Assembly: GCF_030915385.1 (NCBI RefSeq)
Contig: NZ_CP133268.1
Location: forward strand, 4,996,001-5,060,000
Origin: Neobacillus sp. PS3-12
Lineage (GTDB): Bacteria > Bacillota > Bacilli > Bacillales > Cytobacillaceae
Reading direction: 5' to 3'
Length of the DNA stretch: 64,000 nucleotides
In this document: piece after piece, positions 17,109 through 25,422 of the stretch
How the letters are laid out: each line of letters opens with the position of its first letter
Position numbering within the stretch: position 1 is the first letter of the stretch
The notes under the pieces: model-generated
Databases searched by the model: none
Told to the model about the DNA's origin: nothing
The model's input: the letters and a program-made list of their open reading frames with translations, nothing else
Made by a program: the position numbers and the translations under genes

Positions 17109-18662
17109 ATGGATGGTAAAAAAACAGCAAAAGTTATTAATGTTTTGAGTGTAGCTGCACTAGGTACACTATTAGCGGTAACTCCTGTCATTAACTCCCA
17201 AGCTAATGCGCAGGTTACTGCAAAAGCGAGTGTGAATGTTGAAAAATCAAAGGTACAAACAAAGACACCAATCAAACATGTGGTAGTTATTTTTGGGGAA
17301 AATGTTTCATTCGATCATTACTTCGGTACATATCCATATGCCTTAAACATTAAAGGCGAGCCTAAATTTACGGCGAAAGAAAATACCCCAGTGGTAAATA
17401 ATTTATTAACTCCAAAAGATTACAACAATACACAATCAGGTATTGAAAAAAGTAATCTAATAACGAATAATCCAAATGCCGCAAATCCTGTCCGCCTGGA
17501 TCGTTCCCAAGCCATGACAGCCGATATGGACCACAGTTACCATGATGAAATTGCTGCGGTCGATGGAGGAAAAATGGATAAGTTTGTTGAGACAGTCGGA
17601 CGAGGCAGTGATCCCAAAATCGTGATGAATTATTATGATGGAAATACTGTAACTGCTCTTTGGAACTATGCACAAAACTTTGCGATGAGCGATAATTCCT
17701 ATGGAACTGTTTTTGGTCCGTCCACACCAGGTGCCTTAAATTTGATTTCTGGTGAAACTCATGGGGCAACATTGTATGATAAGAACGGTCAAAAAGAAAC
17801 TAACGATGTCTTGAATGAGTATGAAAATAGGACCGTTACAGGTGATCCAAACCCATATTATGATAAGGCTTCTACAGGAGCTACTGTTGCGATGGATGAC
17901 TCAAATAAAAACGTCGGTGATCTTCTAAATGCTAAAGGTATTACTTGGGGCTGGTTCCAAGGTGGTTTTGCAGATCCTACTCATAAGACTGCCAATATTA
18001 GCGGAGCACAAGTAACAGATTATAGCCCGCACCATCAGCCATTCGAATATTATAAGTCAACAGCAAATCCAAACCATAAGGCTCCAAGTTCTGCAGATAT
18101 GATTGGTAGTCAGGACCAAGCCAATCACCAGTATGATATGAACAATTTCTGGACAGCTGTAGACAATGGAAATATGCCAAGTGTTAGCTATCTTAAAGCA
18201 CCGATGGCTCAAGATGGCCATGCAGGCTACTCAGATCCAATCGACGAACAAAAATTTATTGTTGACACGATTAATAAGCTTCAAAAAACGCCTGAGTGGA
18301 AAGATACAGCAGTCATTATTTCTTATGATGATTCTGATGGCTGGTATGACCATGCTCTAGCAACAAACAACGGTCAACCGATTGAGTCAGGAAAGGCTGG
18401 TTATGGCCCAAGATTGCCGCTATTAGTCATCTCTCCATATGCTAAGAGTAATTTTGTTGACCACAAGCTAACGGACCAAACATCCATCCTTAAGTTTATT
18501 GAAGATAACTGGAATTTGGGGCGTATTGGCGGTACTTCTCTTGATGCGCAGGCAGGCAGCATTGAAAATATGTTTGATTTTACAAAGGGACCGCACACGC
18601 AAAAGCTTTTCCTTGATGGAAATACAGGAGAACCCATTAAAGATAAGACAGAATCTAAGTAA
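17109..18662 (+). CDS. Secreted phosphoesterase (phospholipase C/acid phosphatase family)
   Basis: A 517-residue exported enzyme. Residues 1-34 form a Sec signal peptide ending ANA. The mature part belongs to the phosphoesterase family of bacterial phospholipases C and AcpA-type phosphatases: HVVVIFGENVSFDHYFGTYP (about 57-76) carries the metal-binding and catalytic Asn/Ser region, SNPYGT-like NSYGTVFGPSTPGALNLISG follows, and DDSDGWYDHA supplies C-terminal metal ligands. Starts at ATG behind TTAGGAGG. A Pho box upstream predicts expression under phosphate starvation, so the likely job is releasing phosphate from external esters. Confidence 0.88.
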   Translation: MDGKKTAKVINVLSVAALGTLLAVTPVINSQANAQVTAKASVNVEKSKVQTKTPIKHVVVIFGENVSFDHYFGTYPYALNIKGEPKFTAKENTPVVNNLLTPKDYNNTQSGIEKSNLITNNPNAANPVRLDRSQAMTADMDHSYHDEIAAVDGGKMDKFVETVGRGSDPKIVMNYYDGNTVTALWNYAQNFAMSDNSYGTVFGPSTPGALNLISGETHGATLYDKNGQKETNDVLNEYENRTVTGDPNPYYDKASTGATVAMDDSNKNVGDLLNAKGITWGWFQGGFADPTHKTANISGAQVTDYSPHHQPFEYYKSTANPNHKAPSSADMIGSQDQANHQYDMNNFWTAVDNGNMPSVSYLKAPMAQDGHAGYSDPIDEQKFIVDTINKLQKTPEWKDTAVIISYDDSDGWYDHALATNNGQPIESGKAGYGPRLPLLVISPYAKSNFVDHKLTDQTSILKFIEDNWNLGRIGGTSLDAQAGSIENMFDFTKGPHTQKLFLDGNTGEPIKDKTESK

Positions 18663-18673
18663 GGCCGTTTTTA

Positions 18674-18703
18674 CCCTCAAACGAATCGTTTGGGGGATTT
18701 TTT
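18674..18703 (+). terminator. Intrinsic terminator
   Basis: CCCTCAAACG pairs with CGTTTGGGGG, followed by ATTTTTTG. Confidence 0.88.
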
Positions 18704-19051
18704 GTTCCGAAGAATAGGAAAATTCCAGAGGAAGACACTAGTAAAGCCTGGGAAGATGTTTAAATTATGATTCCTATTAAAAAAGTGATTATAATGTTTA
18801 CAAAAGATAAAACTCATTTCATTCACACTATGTGTTAATTATGCCTGTGCTTGGCAAAAAATAGAGAGTTGGGGGAGAAAAAATAGATAATTCTGACCAT
18901 GGTCAACAAAAAGCAGGGAGCAATGGAAAAAATAAGTGATTTTTATGCCTGAACTCAGTGAAAAACAGGGTGCAGTGGTAGAAAAATTAAATTGTTTTTT
19001 TACCATTGGCAGCATTGAAGAACAGCTAGAAAAGAGTTGAAAGGAGACCAA
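18704..19051. other. Gene-free region before selO
   Basis: No convincing gene. It contains a perfect palindrome TGACCATGGTCA (18894-18905), a possible operator, and a 31-codon frame (18945-19040) with no clear ribosome site that ends just before the selO ribosome site; I do not call it. Confidence 0.4.
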
Positions 19052-20518
19052 ATGACAACAAAAAATGAAACAGGCTGGAATTTTAATAACAGCTATGCCC
19101 ATTTGCCAAAAACCTTTTTTACAAGGCAAAACCCGAACCCAGTAGATACGCCGACATTAATCAAGCTTAATGTCCCGTTTGCTGAATCCCTAGGGTTGAA
19201 TGTCGATATGCTGAAAAGTGAGAATGGCATTGCGATTCTTGCCGGCAACCTAATACCTGAAGGTGCTGAACCTCTTGCTCAAGCATATGCAGCGCATCAG
19301 TTTGGGCACTTTACCATGTTAGGGGATGGCCGCGCTATTTTGCTTGGAGAACAGATTACCCCTCAAGGGGAACGAGTAGATATTCAGCTCAAAGGTTCAG
19401 GCAGAACTCCATACTCCCGAGGTGGCGATGGCCGCGCGGCACTTGGACCAATGCTACGTGAGTACATCATTAGCGAGGCAATAAATGCGCTTGGGATTCC
19501 AACCACCCGCAGCTTAGCAGTTGTGTCAACAGGCGAATCTGTCTTCCGTGAAACAGAACTGGCTGGTGCCATTCTCACCCGTGTGGCTGCTAGTCATATT
19601 CGTGTTGGGACCTTTCAATACGTGGCCAATTGGTGCACGGTTGAGGAGCTGCGCATCCTCGCTGACTATACAATCAATCGCCATTATCCGAAGGTTGAAG
19701 GAAGTGAAAATCGATACCTTGCACTCCTCATGGAAGTAATTAAGCGTCAGGCCTCCCTAGTTTCGAAATGGCAATTAGTTGGATTTATTCATGGTGTTAT
19801 GAATACCGACAACATGGCCATTAGCGGAGAAACGATTGATTATGGTCCATGTGCATTTATGGACACCTATGATCCGGCAACAGTATTTAGTTCAATTGAT
19901 AGGCAAGGCCGCTATGCTTATGGCAATCAGCCCTATATCGCAGGATGGAATCTGGCACGGTTTGCAGAAACGCTGCTGCCGCTGCTTGATGAAAATGAAG
20001 AGACCGCCGTCAAATTAGCTCAAGATGCTATTTCAGGCTATTCGGATTTGTATCAAAGCTATTGGCTGGCAGGTATGAGAGCAAAGCTCGGAATTTTTAA
20101 CGAAGAGGAAGAGGACCGATCTCTTATCGAAGAACTCCTCAATTTGATGCAGAAGTATCAGGCCGACTATACCAATACTTTTCGGGCCTTAACTTTAGAT
20201 AAATTTGAGGAAACGATCTTGGCGGGAACCCCAGGATTAATAAAGTGGCATGAAAAATGGCACGCAAGGCTGGGGAGACAGCAAGAAACGAAAGAATCAT
20301 CAAAGCAGTTGATGCAAAAAAGCAACCCTGCGGTTATTCCTCGCAACCATCGGGTTGAAGCTGCACTGGAGGCAGCAGTGGAAAGAGATGACTTTAGCGT
20401 GATAGAAAAACTGCTTGAAATCCTTTCTGCACCGTACGCCTATGCTCCTGAACAGGATGAATACACTTCACTGCCTGAGCCATCATCCCGCCCTTACCGT
20501 ACTTTTTGCGGAACATAA
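19052..20518 (+). CDS. selO: SelO/YdiU protein adenylyltransferase (AMPylase)
   Basis: A 488-residue SelO-family pseudokinase that transfers AMP to protein Ser/Thr/Tyr. Conserved blocks are AYAAHQFGHFTMLGDGRA, LKGSGRTPYSRGGDGRAALGPMLREYI, VSTGESVFRE, and HGVMNTDNMAISGETIDYGP with the metal-binding DYGP motif. The protein ends PYRTFCGT, placing Cys where some members have selenocysteine. Start at ATG 19052 directly behind AAAGGAG; an earlier in-frame start overlaps that site. A redox-stress role is known for the family. Confidence 0.93.
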   Translation: MTTKNETGWNFNNSYAHLPKTFFTRQNPNPVDTPTLIKLNVPFAESLGLNVDMLKSENGIAILAGNLIPEGAEPLAQAYAAHQFGHFTMLGDGRAILLGEQITPQGERVDIQLKGSGRTPYSRGGDGRAALGPMLREYIISEAINALGIPTTRSLAVVSTGESVFRETELAGAILTRVAASHIRVGTFQYVANWCTVEELRILADYTINRHYPKVEGSENRYLALLMEVIKRQASLVSKWQLVGFIHGVMNTDNMAISGETIDYGPCAFMDTYDPATVFSSIDRQGRYAYGNQPYIAGWNLARFAETLLPLLDENEETAVKLAQDAISGYSDLYQSYWLAGMRAKLGIFNEEEEDRSLIEELLNLMQKYQADYTNTFRALTLDKFEETILAGTPGLIKWHEKWHARLGRQQETKESSKQLMQKSNPAVIPRNHRVEAALEAAVERDDFSVIEKLLEILSAPYAYAPEQDEYTSLPEPSSRPYRTFCGT

Positions 20519-20531
20519 TATGGAAAAAATG

Positions 20532-20572
20532 AAAAACTTGAAGAATTGTTCTTCAAGTTTTTCGCCTTTTTT
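20532..20572. terminator. Bidirectional intrinsic terminator
   Basis: AAAACTTGAAGAA pairs with TTCTTCAAGTTTT around TTG, between the convergent selO and alpha-galactosidase genes. Confidence 0.85.
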
Positions 20573-20574
20573 AA

Positions 20575-22563
20575 TTAGACTGGCGTAGTGTATTTTGATT
20601 TGTTCCTGCCAGTAATAAAGATAATTGAAAAGACTATTATAGTAATAAACAAAGAAAGAAAAGCTGCTGTCTCGGCAGTTAATTGGTCGTCTATCTGTGC
20701 CTCAAAAGACTTTTTACTTTCACCTATTGAATTCTTTGCGGTTACGATATATGCATATTTTACGCCATTTTGGTGTGTAGCTGTTTTATCCACAAAAAAT
20801 GGGTTCATTAAATTTGAAGCAATGGGTGTGTAACTGCCATTTGAGACAAAAATATTAACCTTTTTGCGGTAAACGGTATAAGAAGCTGATCCTAGTGTAG
20901 GGTTCCAGGTAAGTGATACGGAATCTTTGTCTTTCCTTTCTGTCAAAACCCAGTCAGGAGCCGCTGGAGTAGTGCTCATTTTTGTATGAAAGGAATAGAT
21001 CCCGATCAATTTCTCGCTTCTAGAAGATATGGAAGCTACTTTCCAATAGTAGCGAGTATCCGTGTTTAAGTTTTTGACAACGATTTTCGGTGTAGAAACT
21101 ATTTGATTAAAGATGATCTTTTTAAAGCTTGGATCTGCAGCGATCATAACATGATAGCCCTCCACAGTGGAGTAGGAACTCCAGTTAAACGAAACCTGAG
21201 AAGGATTAACATCAGTTGCGCCGCTTATTGGCGAAATTGAAAGGGATGATGTCGGAATCACATGAACCATTCGGGAATCATGTGTGGAGAGACTGGTCTT
21301 GAATCCTGAATCAAAACTTCCTAGATCTTGATGGTTCCACATATCATGCACCATGGCAGAACCGTTAATGGCCAATGCAGTCCATTTGATGCTTACCGTT
21401 TCTTTGGACGGGCCGGTATTGAAGAGACCAATATTGTAAGATCCATCCGAAAGATGTTGATAGAAAATCTGTGATGTGGATGTGCGTGATAACCGTTTGC
21501 CTACAACACCACTTTGGTCTGCGGCAATAATTTCATCATTTGTAAGAAGGCTGACTCCGTAATTGTCCAGATTTGTCAGGCTGCTTCCAATTACAAAATG
21601 AGATGCGGCGATCGCCCATAAAGACACATATGAGCGTTTTTCCTCATCTGTTAAACCATCCAGGTTTCCGTTTGCCACATTAAGTGAGTCAAAGTCATTC
21701 CAACCGCCTGGTCCTGCATAGCGCTGCCAGTTTGCTGCTTGTGCGAACCTTTTAGAAACATGGTCCCAATCAGTGATTGTTTCCTTTCCATAGCTTTCAA
21801 CGTCGCGGCTTGTCCGCCAGCCGTTGGATAGATCCTTCCAGGTAGAAACAGATTTAATATCCAGGTTATTGGATAACTCCAAATGGATCGGTCTTCTTGT
21901 ATTCTTTAATGCCTTTGCCCATGCCTTGATATCGGGAATATCCCATGTCCCAACCCCATCAATTTTTAGATAATCCACCCCATAGGAAGCAAGCAGCTTT
22001 GCCCAAGAATCGATAAATTCTTGTGCCCCAGGCTTCGAATAATCAATGTAATACATATTTTGAAAGTTATAACTTCTTTCTTGTCCTTTACTTAGGTCCG
22101 CTATATCCTTTGTATGATACGTTGTGCCTTCAATCGGCGTATTGCGATCAACAGCCGCTTTAGGAATTCCCGGAGTGACGTAAAGACCAAATTTCAATCC
22201 CTTTTTATGGATGTAATCTCCTAAGGATTTCATACCGTGTGGGAATTTCTTGGGATCAACAACCCATCTGCCATAATGGTCTACAGTTGTTGTCCAATCA
22301 AGCTGATAAAAATCATCCAAATTGACATATTGATACCCATGGGACTTAAATTTTTCGGCAAGAATATCTGCAGCCTTTTTGAGGCTTTCCTCCGTTGGGT
22401 TTTTTCGAATCGAACTCCAACTGCTCCAGCCCATAAATGGGAGCTGTGTTAAATTATTGTATTTAGATGCGTTTGCTTTTTGGGGAGCAAAGAAAGATAC
22501 TGAAAAAATTCCAGATAGCACGATTGAGCAAGTTAACAATGATGATATGAATTTCTTGGACAT
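20575..22563 (-). CDS. Surface-anchored GH27-type alpha-galactosidase with fibronectin-like domains
   Basis: A 662-residue exported glycosidase. Signal peptide 1-32 ends ANA. The (beta/alpha)8 domain shows LPFMGWSSWS, YVNLDDFYQLDW, the nucleophile Asp202 in VDYLKIDGVG and the likely acid/base Asp254 in WRTSRDV, as in GH27 (melibiase) enzymes. A C-terminal beta domain is followed by two fibronectin type III-like modules (about 430-520 and 525-625). A hydrophobic segment (about 634-655) followed by GRNKSK anchors the protein to the membrane. No sugar transporter or regulator is adjacent. Likely substrate: alpha-galactosides in plant material. Confidence 0.88.
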   Translation of the reverse strand: MSKKFISSLLTCSIVLSGIFSVSFFAPQKANASKYNNLTQLPFMGWSSWSSIRKNPTEESLKKAADILAEKFKSHGYQYVNLDDFYQLDWTTTVDHYGRWVVDPKKFPHGMKSLGDYIHKKGLKFGLYVTPGIPKAAVDRNTPIEGTTYHTKDIADLSKGQERSYNFQNMYYIDYSKPGAQEFIDSWAKLLASYGVDYLKIDGVGTWDIPDIKAWAKALKNTRRPIHLELSNNLDIKSVSTWKDLSNGWRTSRDVESYGKETITDWDHVSKRFAQAANWQRYAGPGGWNDFDSLNVANGNLDGLTDEEKRSYVSLWAIAASHFVIGSSLTNLDNYGVSLLTNDEIIAADQSGVVGKRLSRTSTSQIFYQHLSDGSYNIGLFNTGPSKETVSIKWTALAINGSAMVHDMWNHQDLGSFDSGFKTSLSTHDSRMVHVIPTSSLSISPISGATDVNPSQVSFNWSSYSTVEGYHVMIAADPSFKKIIFNQIVSTPKIVVKNLNTDTRYYWKVASISSRSEKLIGIYSFHTKMSTTPAAPDWVLTERKDKDSVSLTWNPTLGSASYTVYRKKVNIFVSNGSYTPIASNLMNPFFVDKTATHQNGVKYAYIVTAKNSIGESKKSFEAQIDDQLTAETAAFLSLFITIIVFSIIFITGRNKSKYTTPV

Positions 22564-22846
22564 AAAAAACCCCCAAAAAAAGATGGATTTTCACTTTTTT
22601 CCCTTGAGGAAAACACTTACATAAAAATGATCTACATAATCAAAATGTTGATCTTTATCAATCTTATTTTTTATTTATAAATTTATAATAATATAGAACT
22701 CTTAATAATTTAATTACCAAAAATGTTCCAATTTAATATTTAAGAAGATATAAGGAATCATAAAGGTTCAATTAATTGTAATAACTCTAGTGATTAAAGC
22801 GTTTACACTTTAGTTATAATAAAAATATGGAAAGGTGGAGAACCAA
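22564..22846. other. Divergent promoter region with a cre-like site
   Basis: AT-rich. TTAAAGCGTTTACA (22794-22807) differs from the CcpA cre consensus TGWAANCGNTNWCA at one position, and a TATAAT -10 for the small + gene lies at 22815-22820. The cre-like site is 230 bases before the alpha-galactosidase start, so control of that gene is possible but unproven. Confidence 0.45.
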
Positions 22847-22981
22847 ATGAAAAAACGAATCCCAAGCTTTAAGGAATTGGTTATAAATAATAAACTGCAA
22901 ATTCAAGAAGATCTTAGAGAACTAGAAAAGATCGAGGTAAAAATAGAAGATAAACATTCGAAAAAATTACAATTATCTTAA
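22847..22981 (+). CDS. FbpB-like small basic protein
   Basis: A 44-residue protein behind AAGGTGGAG. The pattern SFKELVINNKLQIQEDLRELEKIE followed by a Lys-rich tail matches the FbpB family of small basic proteins, which in Bacillus act as protein partners or chaperones for iron-sparing regulatory RNAs. A TATAAT -10 and a terminator hairpin frame it, so it is a stand-alone unit. No clear Fur box lies upstream, unlike the B. subtilis gene; a cre-like site overlaps the promoter region instead. Confidence 0.7.
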   Translation: MKKRIPSFKELVINNKLQIQEDLRELEKIEVKIEDKHSKKLQLS

Positions 22982-22992
22982 ATGGTTTAACA

Positions 22993-23023
22993 AAGAGAGC
23001 TACTTGCAAGCTGCTCTTTTTCT
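22993..23023 (+). terminator. Intrinsic terminator of the FbpB-like gene
   Basis: GAGC..CTTGCAAG..GCTC palindrome followed by TTTTTC. Confidence 0.75.
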
Positions 23024-23042
23024 ATTTGACGACAGATAGAAA

Positions 23043-23082
23043 TAAAAAAAACGATTCTTCCCGAGGAAAGAATCGTTTTTTA
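23043..23082 (-). terminator. Intrinsic terminator of the permease gene
   Basis: AAAACGATTCTT pairs with AAGAATCGTTTT; the A run on + at 23043-23050 is the U tract on the minus strand. Confidence 0.85.
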
Positions 23083-23083
23083 T

Positions 23084-24154
23084 TTAAAGAATAAGCATTC
23101 CAACAAGACCGCTTATAATTCCTAAGACCACTACAGATCCTGCGACAAAGAACAATACCTTTTTAGGGAAAGATCTTGCCACAATGATTAAGGATGGAAG
23201 GCTTACCGATGGCAGTGTAATTAATAATGCTGCAGCTGGACCTCCACCAAGTCCAAAGGACATGAACGTTTGGATGATTGGAATTTCTGCAGCTGTTGGA
23301 ATAACGAATAGCATCCCAGCGATGGCAAAACCGATTACAGCTATTAAACTATTAGCTGCCGTCTCACCGATGTGCGGGAATAGCCAAACACGAACGGCTC
23401 CCATAAGCAGGACAGAAAGAACATAAGCAGGGACAATATACAAGATCATGCTTCCCATGGATTTCATCCATCTTGAAGCGAATGAGCCGGAGGCCTCTGA
23501 CTCTGCTTTTTCAATTATTTTATCGATATCAACCGGCTTTACCTCAGGTGCAAAACGATTAGCAAGGTAACTTACCCCAAAAGTTAAAATAATACCAAAG
23601 ATCAAACGGAGAAGCGTAAACTTCCATGATAAAACGAAAGTCATAAAAATCAATGTTGCAGGATTAATGGTTGGATTTCCTAACCAAAATGCAAGGGTAG
23701 CACCAACAGATACATTCTTTTTACGTAAACCAACTGCCATTGGAGCAGCACAGCAGGTGCACATCATACCAGGAATAGCAGCGAGCCCGGCAACGGCAGT
23801 ACTGCCAAACGAAGTTTTTCCTAAAGCTTTTAACAACCAATTGGTTGGCAGCAATACTTGCAGCAATGAACCAAGTAGAATTCCGAGTACAGCTGCTTTC
23901 CAAACAGCAGTAAAGTAGGTGAGGGCATAGGCCCATGCACTTGACCAGGAAGCAGATGGCAAATTATTTTTGCTCCCTAAGATGGATGCTCCAATCGAAT
24001 GGGTAGTTGATGCAAGAATAGATTTATTGTAATAGGGAAACCATTTAACATACCATAATCCAGCTGCAGCAATGATTAAAAACAGAGCGGCAAACAATGC
24101 TGTTTTTTTCGAATTAGACTGTGTTGCTGGTAAAGAATTATGAAGTTGAGCCAC
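23084..24154 (-). CDS. ArsP_1/DUF318 family permease
   Basis: A 356-residue membrane protein with about eight to ten TM segments. The motif MCTCCAAPMAVGLRKKNVSVGATLAFWLGNPTINPATL, repeated in weaker form in the second half, marks the permease family that includes the organoarsenical exporter ArsP. GTG at 24154 is the likely start: an AGGAGG sits 11 bases before it and would be inside the coding region if the earlier ATG (24178) were used. It is 78 bases downstream of a LysR regulator on the same strand. Substrate unknown (metalloid, thiol or sulfur compound are possibilities). Confidence 0.8.
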   Translation of the reverse strand: MAQLHNSLPATQSNSKKTALFAALFLIIAAAGLWYVKWFPYYNKSILASTTHSIGASILGSKNNLPSASWSSAWAYALTYFTAVWKAAVLGILLGSLLQVLLPTNWLLKALGKTSFGSTAVAGLAAIPGMMCTCCAAPMAVGLRKKNVSVGATLAFWLGNPTINPATLIFMTFVLSWKFTLLRLIFGIILTFGVSYLANRFAPEVKPVDIDKIIEKAESEASGSFASRWMKSMGSMILYIVPAYVLSVLLMGAVRVWLFPHIGETAANSLIAVIGFAIAGMLFVIPTAAEIPIIQTFMSFGLGGGPAAALLITLPSVSLPSLIIVARSFPKKVLFFVAGSVVVLGIISGLVGMLIL

Positions 24155-24232
24155 TTTGTTAAACCTCCTAAAATTCATTTTTTTAATGTAGTGGTTCTAA
24201 ATATAAATAAGTAAAAAACAAATTGTTGGCTT

Positions 24233-25129
24233 TTATATTGACATTTGTCCTTTTGCTAGAAAATTAGTAAATTCCCGAATGATTGGACGGTTTTCTGACT
24301 CGGAAAGTGTGGAAAAGTAAAAGTTTCGTTGATAAGGTTTTAATGTTTCAATCATCTTGACCCGATTTGCTTTCACTGCAGGCACAGCAGCAAGTTTTGA
24401 AATAAAACTAATTCCCAGGCCAGCCTCTACCGCAGAAATGACAGCCTCGCTGCTGCCGATGGATATAGAAGAATTGAAATCGGCAAGCGAAGATCCGTTT
24501 ATTTCCAGATATTCCTCCATTTCCTTTCTAGTACCTGAACCTTCTTCTCTTAAAACCAAATCATATTTTTTTAAAAGGTTAAAATCCAAATGACTTGATT
24601 GAGGGATCTCATGCTCGACTGGAACAATCAAGACCAGAGAATCGGAGGCAACCACCTTTGTGATCATTTTGGCTGATTGTTGATGTAATCCGACAATACC
24701 GACGTCAATTTGGTGATCAATTAAGTTATTTAAAACTTTTCTAGAATCATTAATTTCAATTTTGACGTCCACTTTAGGATAAAGGGTTCGAAATTTCTTT
24801 ATCCAGCCTGGTATTAGGTATGTACCTGGAATTGTGCTGGCACCAATGGTTAAAGTTCCAGTTAATGTATCCTGGAAACCAAGCAAATCATCTTCCAGCT
24901 GTCCCCATCGCCCCATGATTTCTTTAGCAGTCTGATAAACTAGGATCCCTGCCCTTGTGGGATGTACTCCTGAACGACCTCTGTCTAGAAGTTCGATCCC
25001 AAGTTCTTCTTCCAGGCTTTTAATCTTTATGCTGATGGCAGGCTGGGAACTTTTTAAGGCTGCCGCTGCTTCTGAGAAACTTCTCTTTTCCAAAACTGAA
25101 ATAAATGCCTCTAATTTTTTAAAATTCAT
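24233..25129 (-). CDS. LysR family transcriptional regulator
   Basis: A 298-residue LysR-type regulator: winged-helix DNA-binding domain at residues 1-60 (FSEAAAALKSSQPAISIKIKSLEEELGIELL) and a type 2 periplasmic-fold effector domain from about 90 (LTIGASTIPGTYLIPGW). The effector domain resembles the CysL and selenium-metabolism-associated subgroup, which sense small sulfur or oxyanion compounds. It precedes the permease gene on the same strand and probably controls it. The ligand is unknown. Confidence 0.88.
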   Translation of the reverse strand: MNFKKLEAFISVLEKRSFSEAAAALKSSQPAISIKIKSLEEELGIELLDRGRSGVHPTRAGILVYQTAKEIMGRWGQLEDDLLGFQDTLTGTLTIGASTIPGTYLIPGWIKKFRTLYPKVDVKIEINDSRKVLNNLIDHQIDVGIVGLHQQSAKMITKVVASDSLVLIVPVEHEIPQSSHLDFNLLKKYDLVLREEGSGTRKEMEEYLEINGSSLADFNSSISIGSSEAVISAVEAGLGISFISKLAAVPAVKANRVKMIETLKPYQRNFYFSTLSESENRPIIREFTNFLAKGQMSI

Positions 25130-25422
25130 GACATTGATTTCTCCAACTGTATTTATTTTTTTTATATTTTACATTTAAATATCTTATACCAATAATTTTA
25201 CGTTGGGAAGAAATTTTTTTAAAGCAGCCTATTGTGACAGTTTTGTATTCATTAAAAAAAGAGGAAGAAATCCTTCACAATTTAATCGTTAAACCCTTTC
25301 TCCTTCTCTTCACAATCCTTTACAATGTTAGTGAAGTAAAAATAAAATAAGACTAGATAAAATTTAATTTAAAATAATAGCGAATATAGAATTGAATTAT
25401 AGCGTAAGCAGGAGATGTTGGG
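25130..25422. other. Divergent intergenic region before pglX
   Basis: No gene. It is very AT-rich, with direct CTTCTC/TTCACAATCCTTTACAAT-type repeats around 25305-25330, and must contain the promoters of lysR (minus) and pglX (plus). No clear operator could be assigned. Confidence 0.4.

Noticed and set aside
18945..19040. 31-codon frame ahead of selO
   Set aside because: No clear ribosome site and no recognisable relative; could be chance.
18839..19129. 96-codon minus-strand frame
   Set aside because: Overlaps the selO start; Cys/Phe-rich composition is typical of an antisense shadow.
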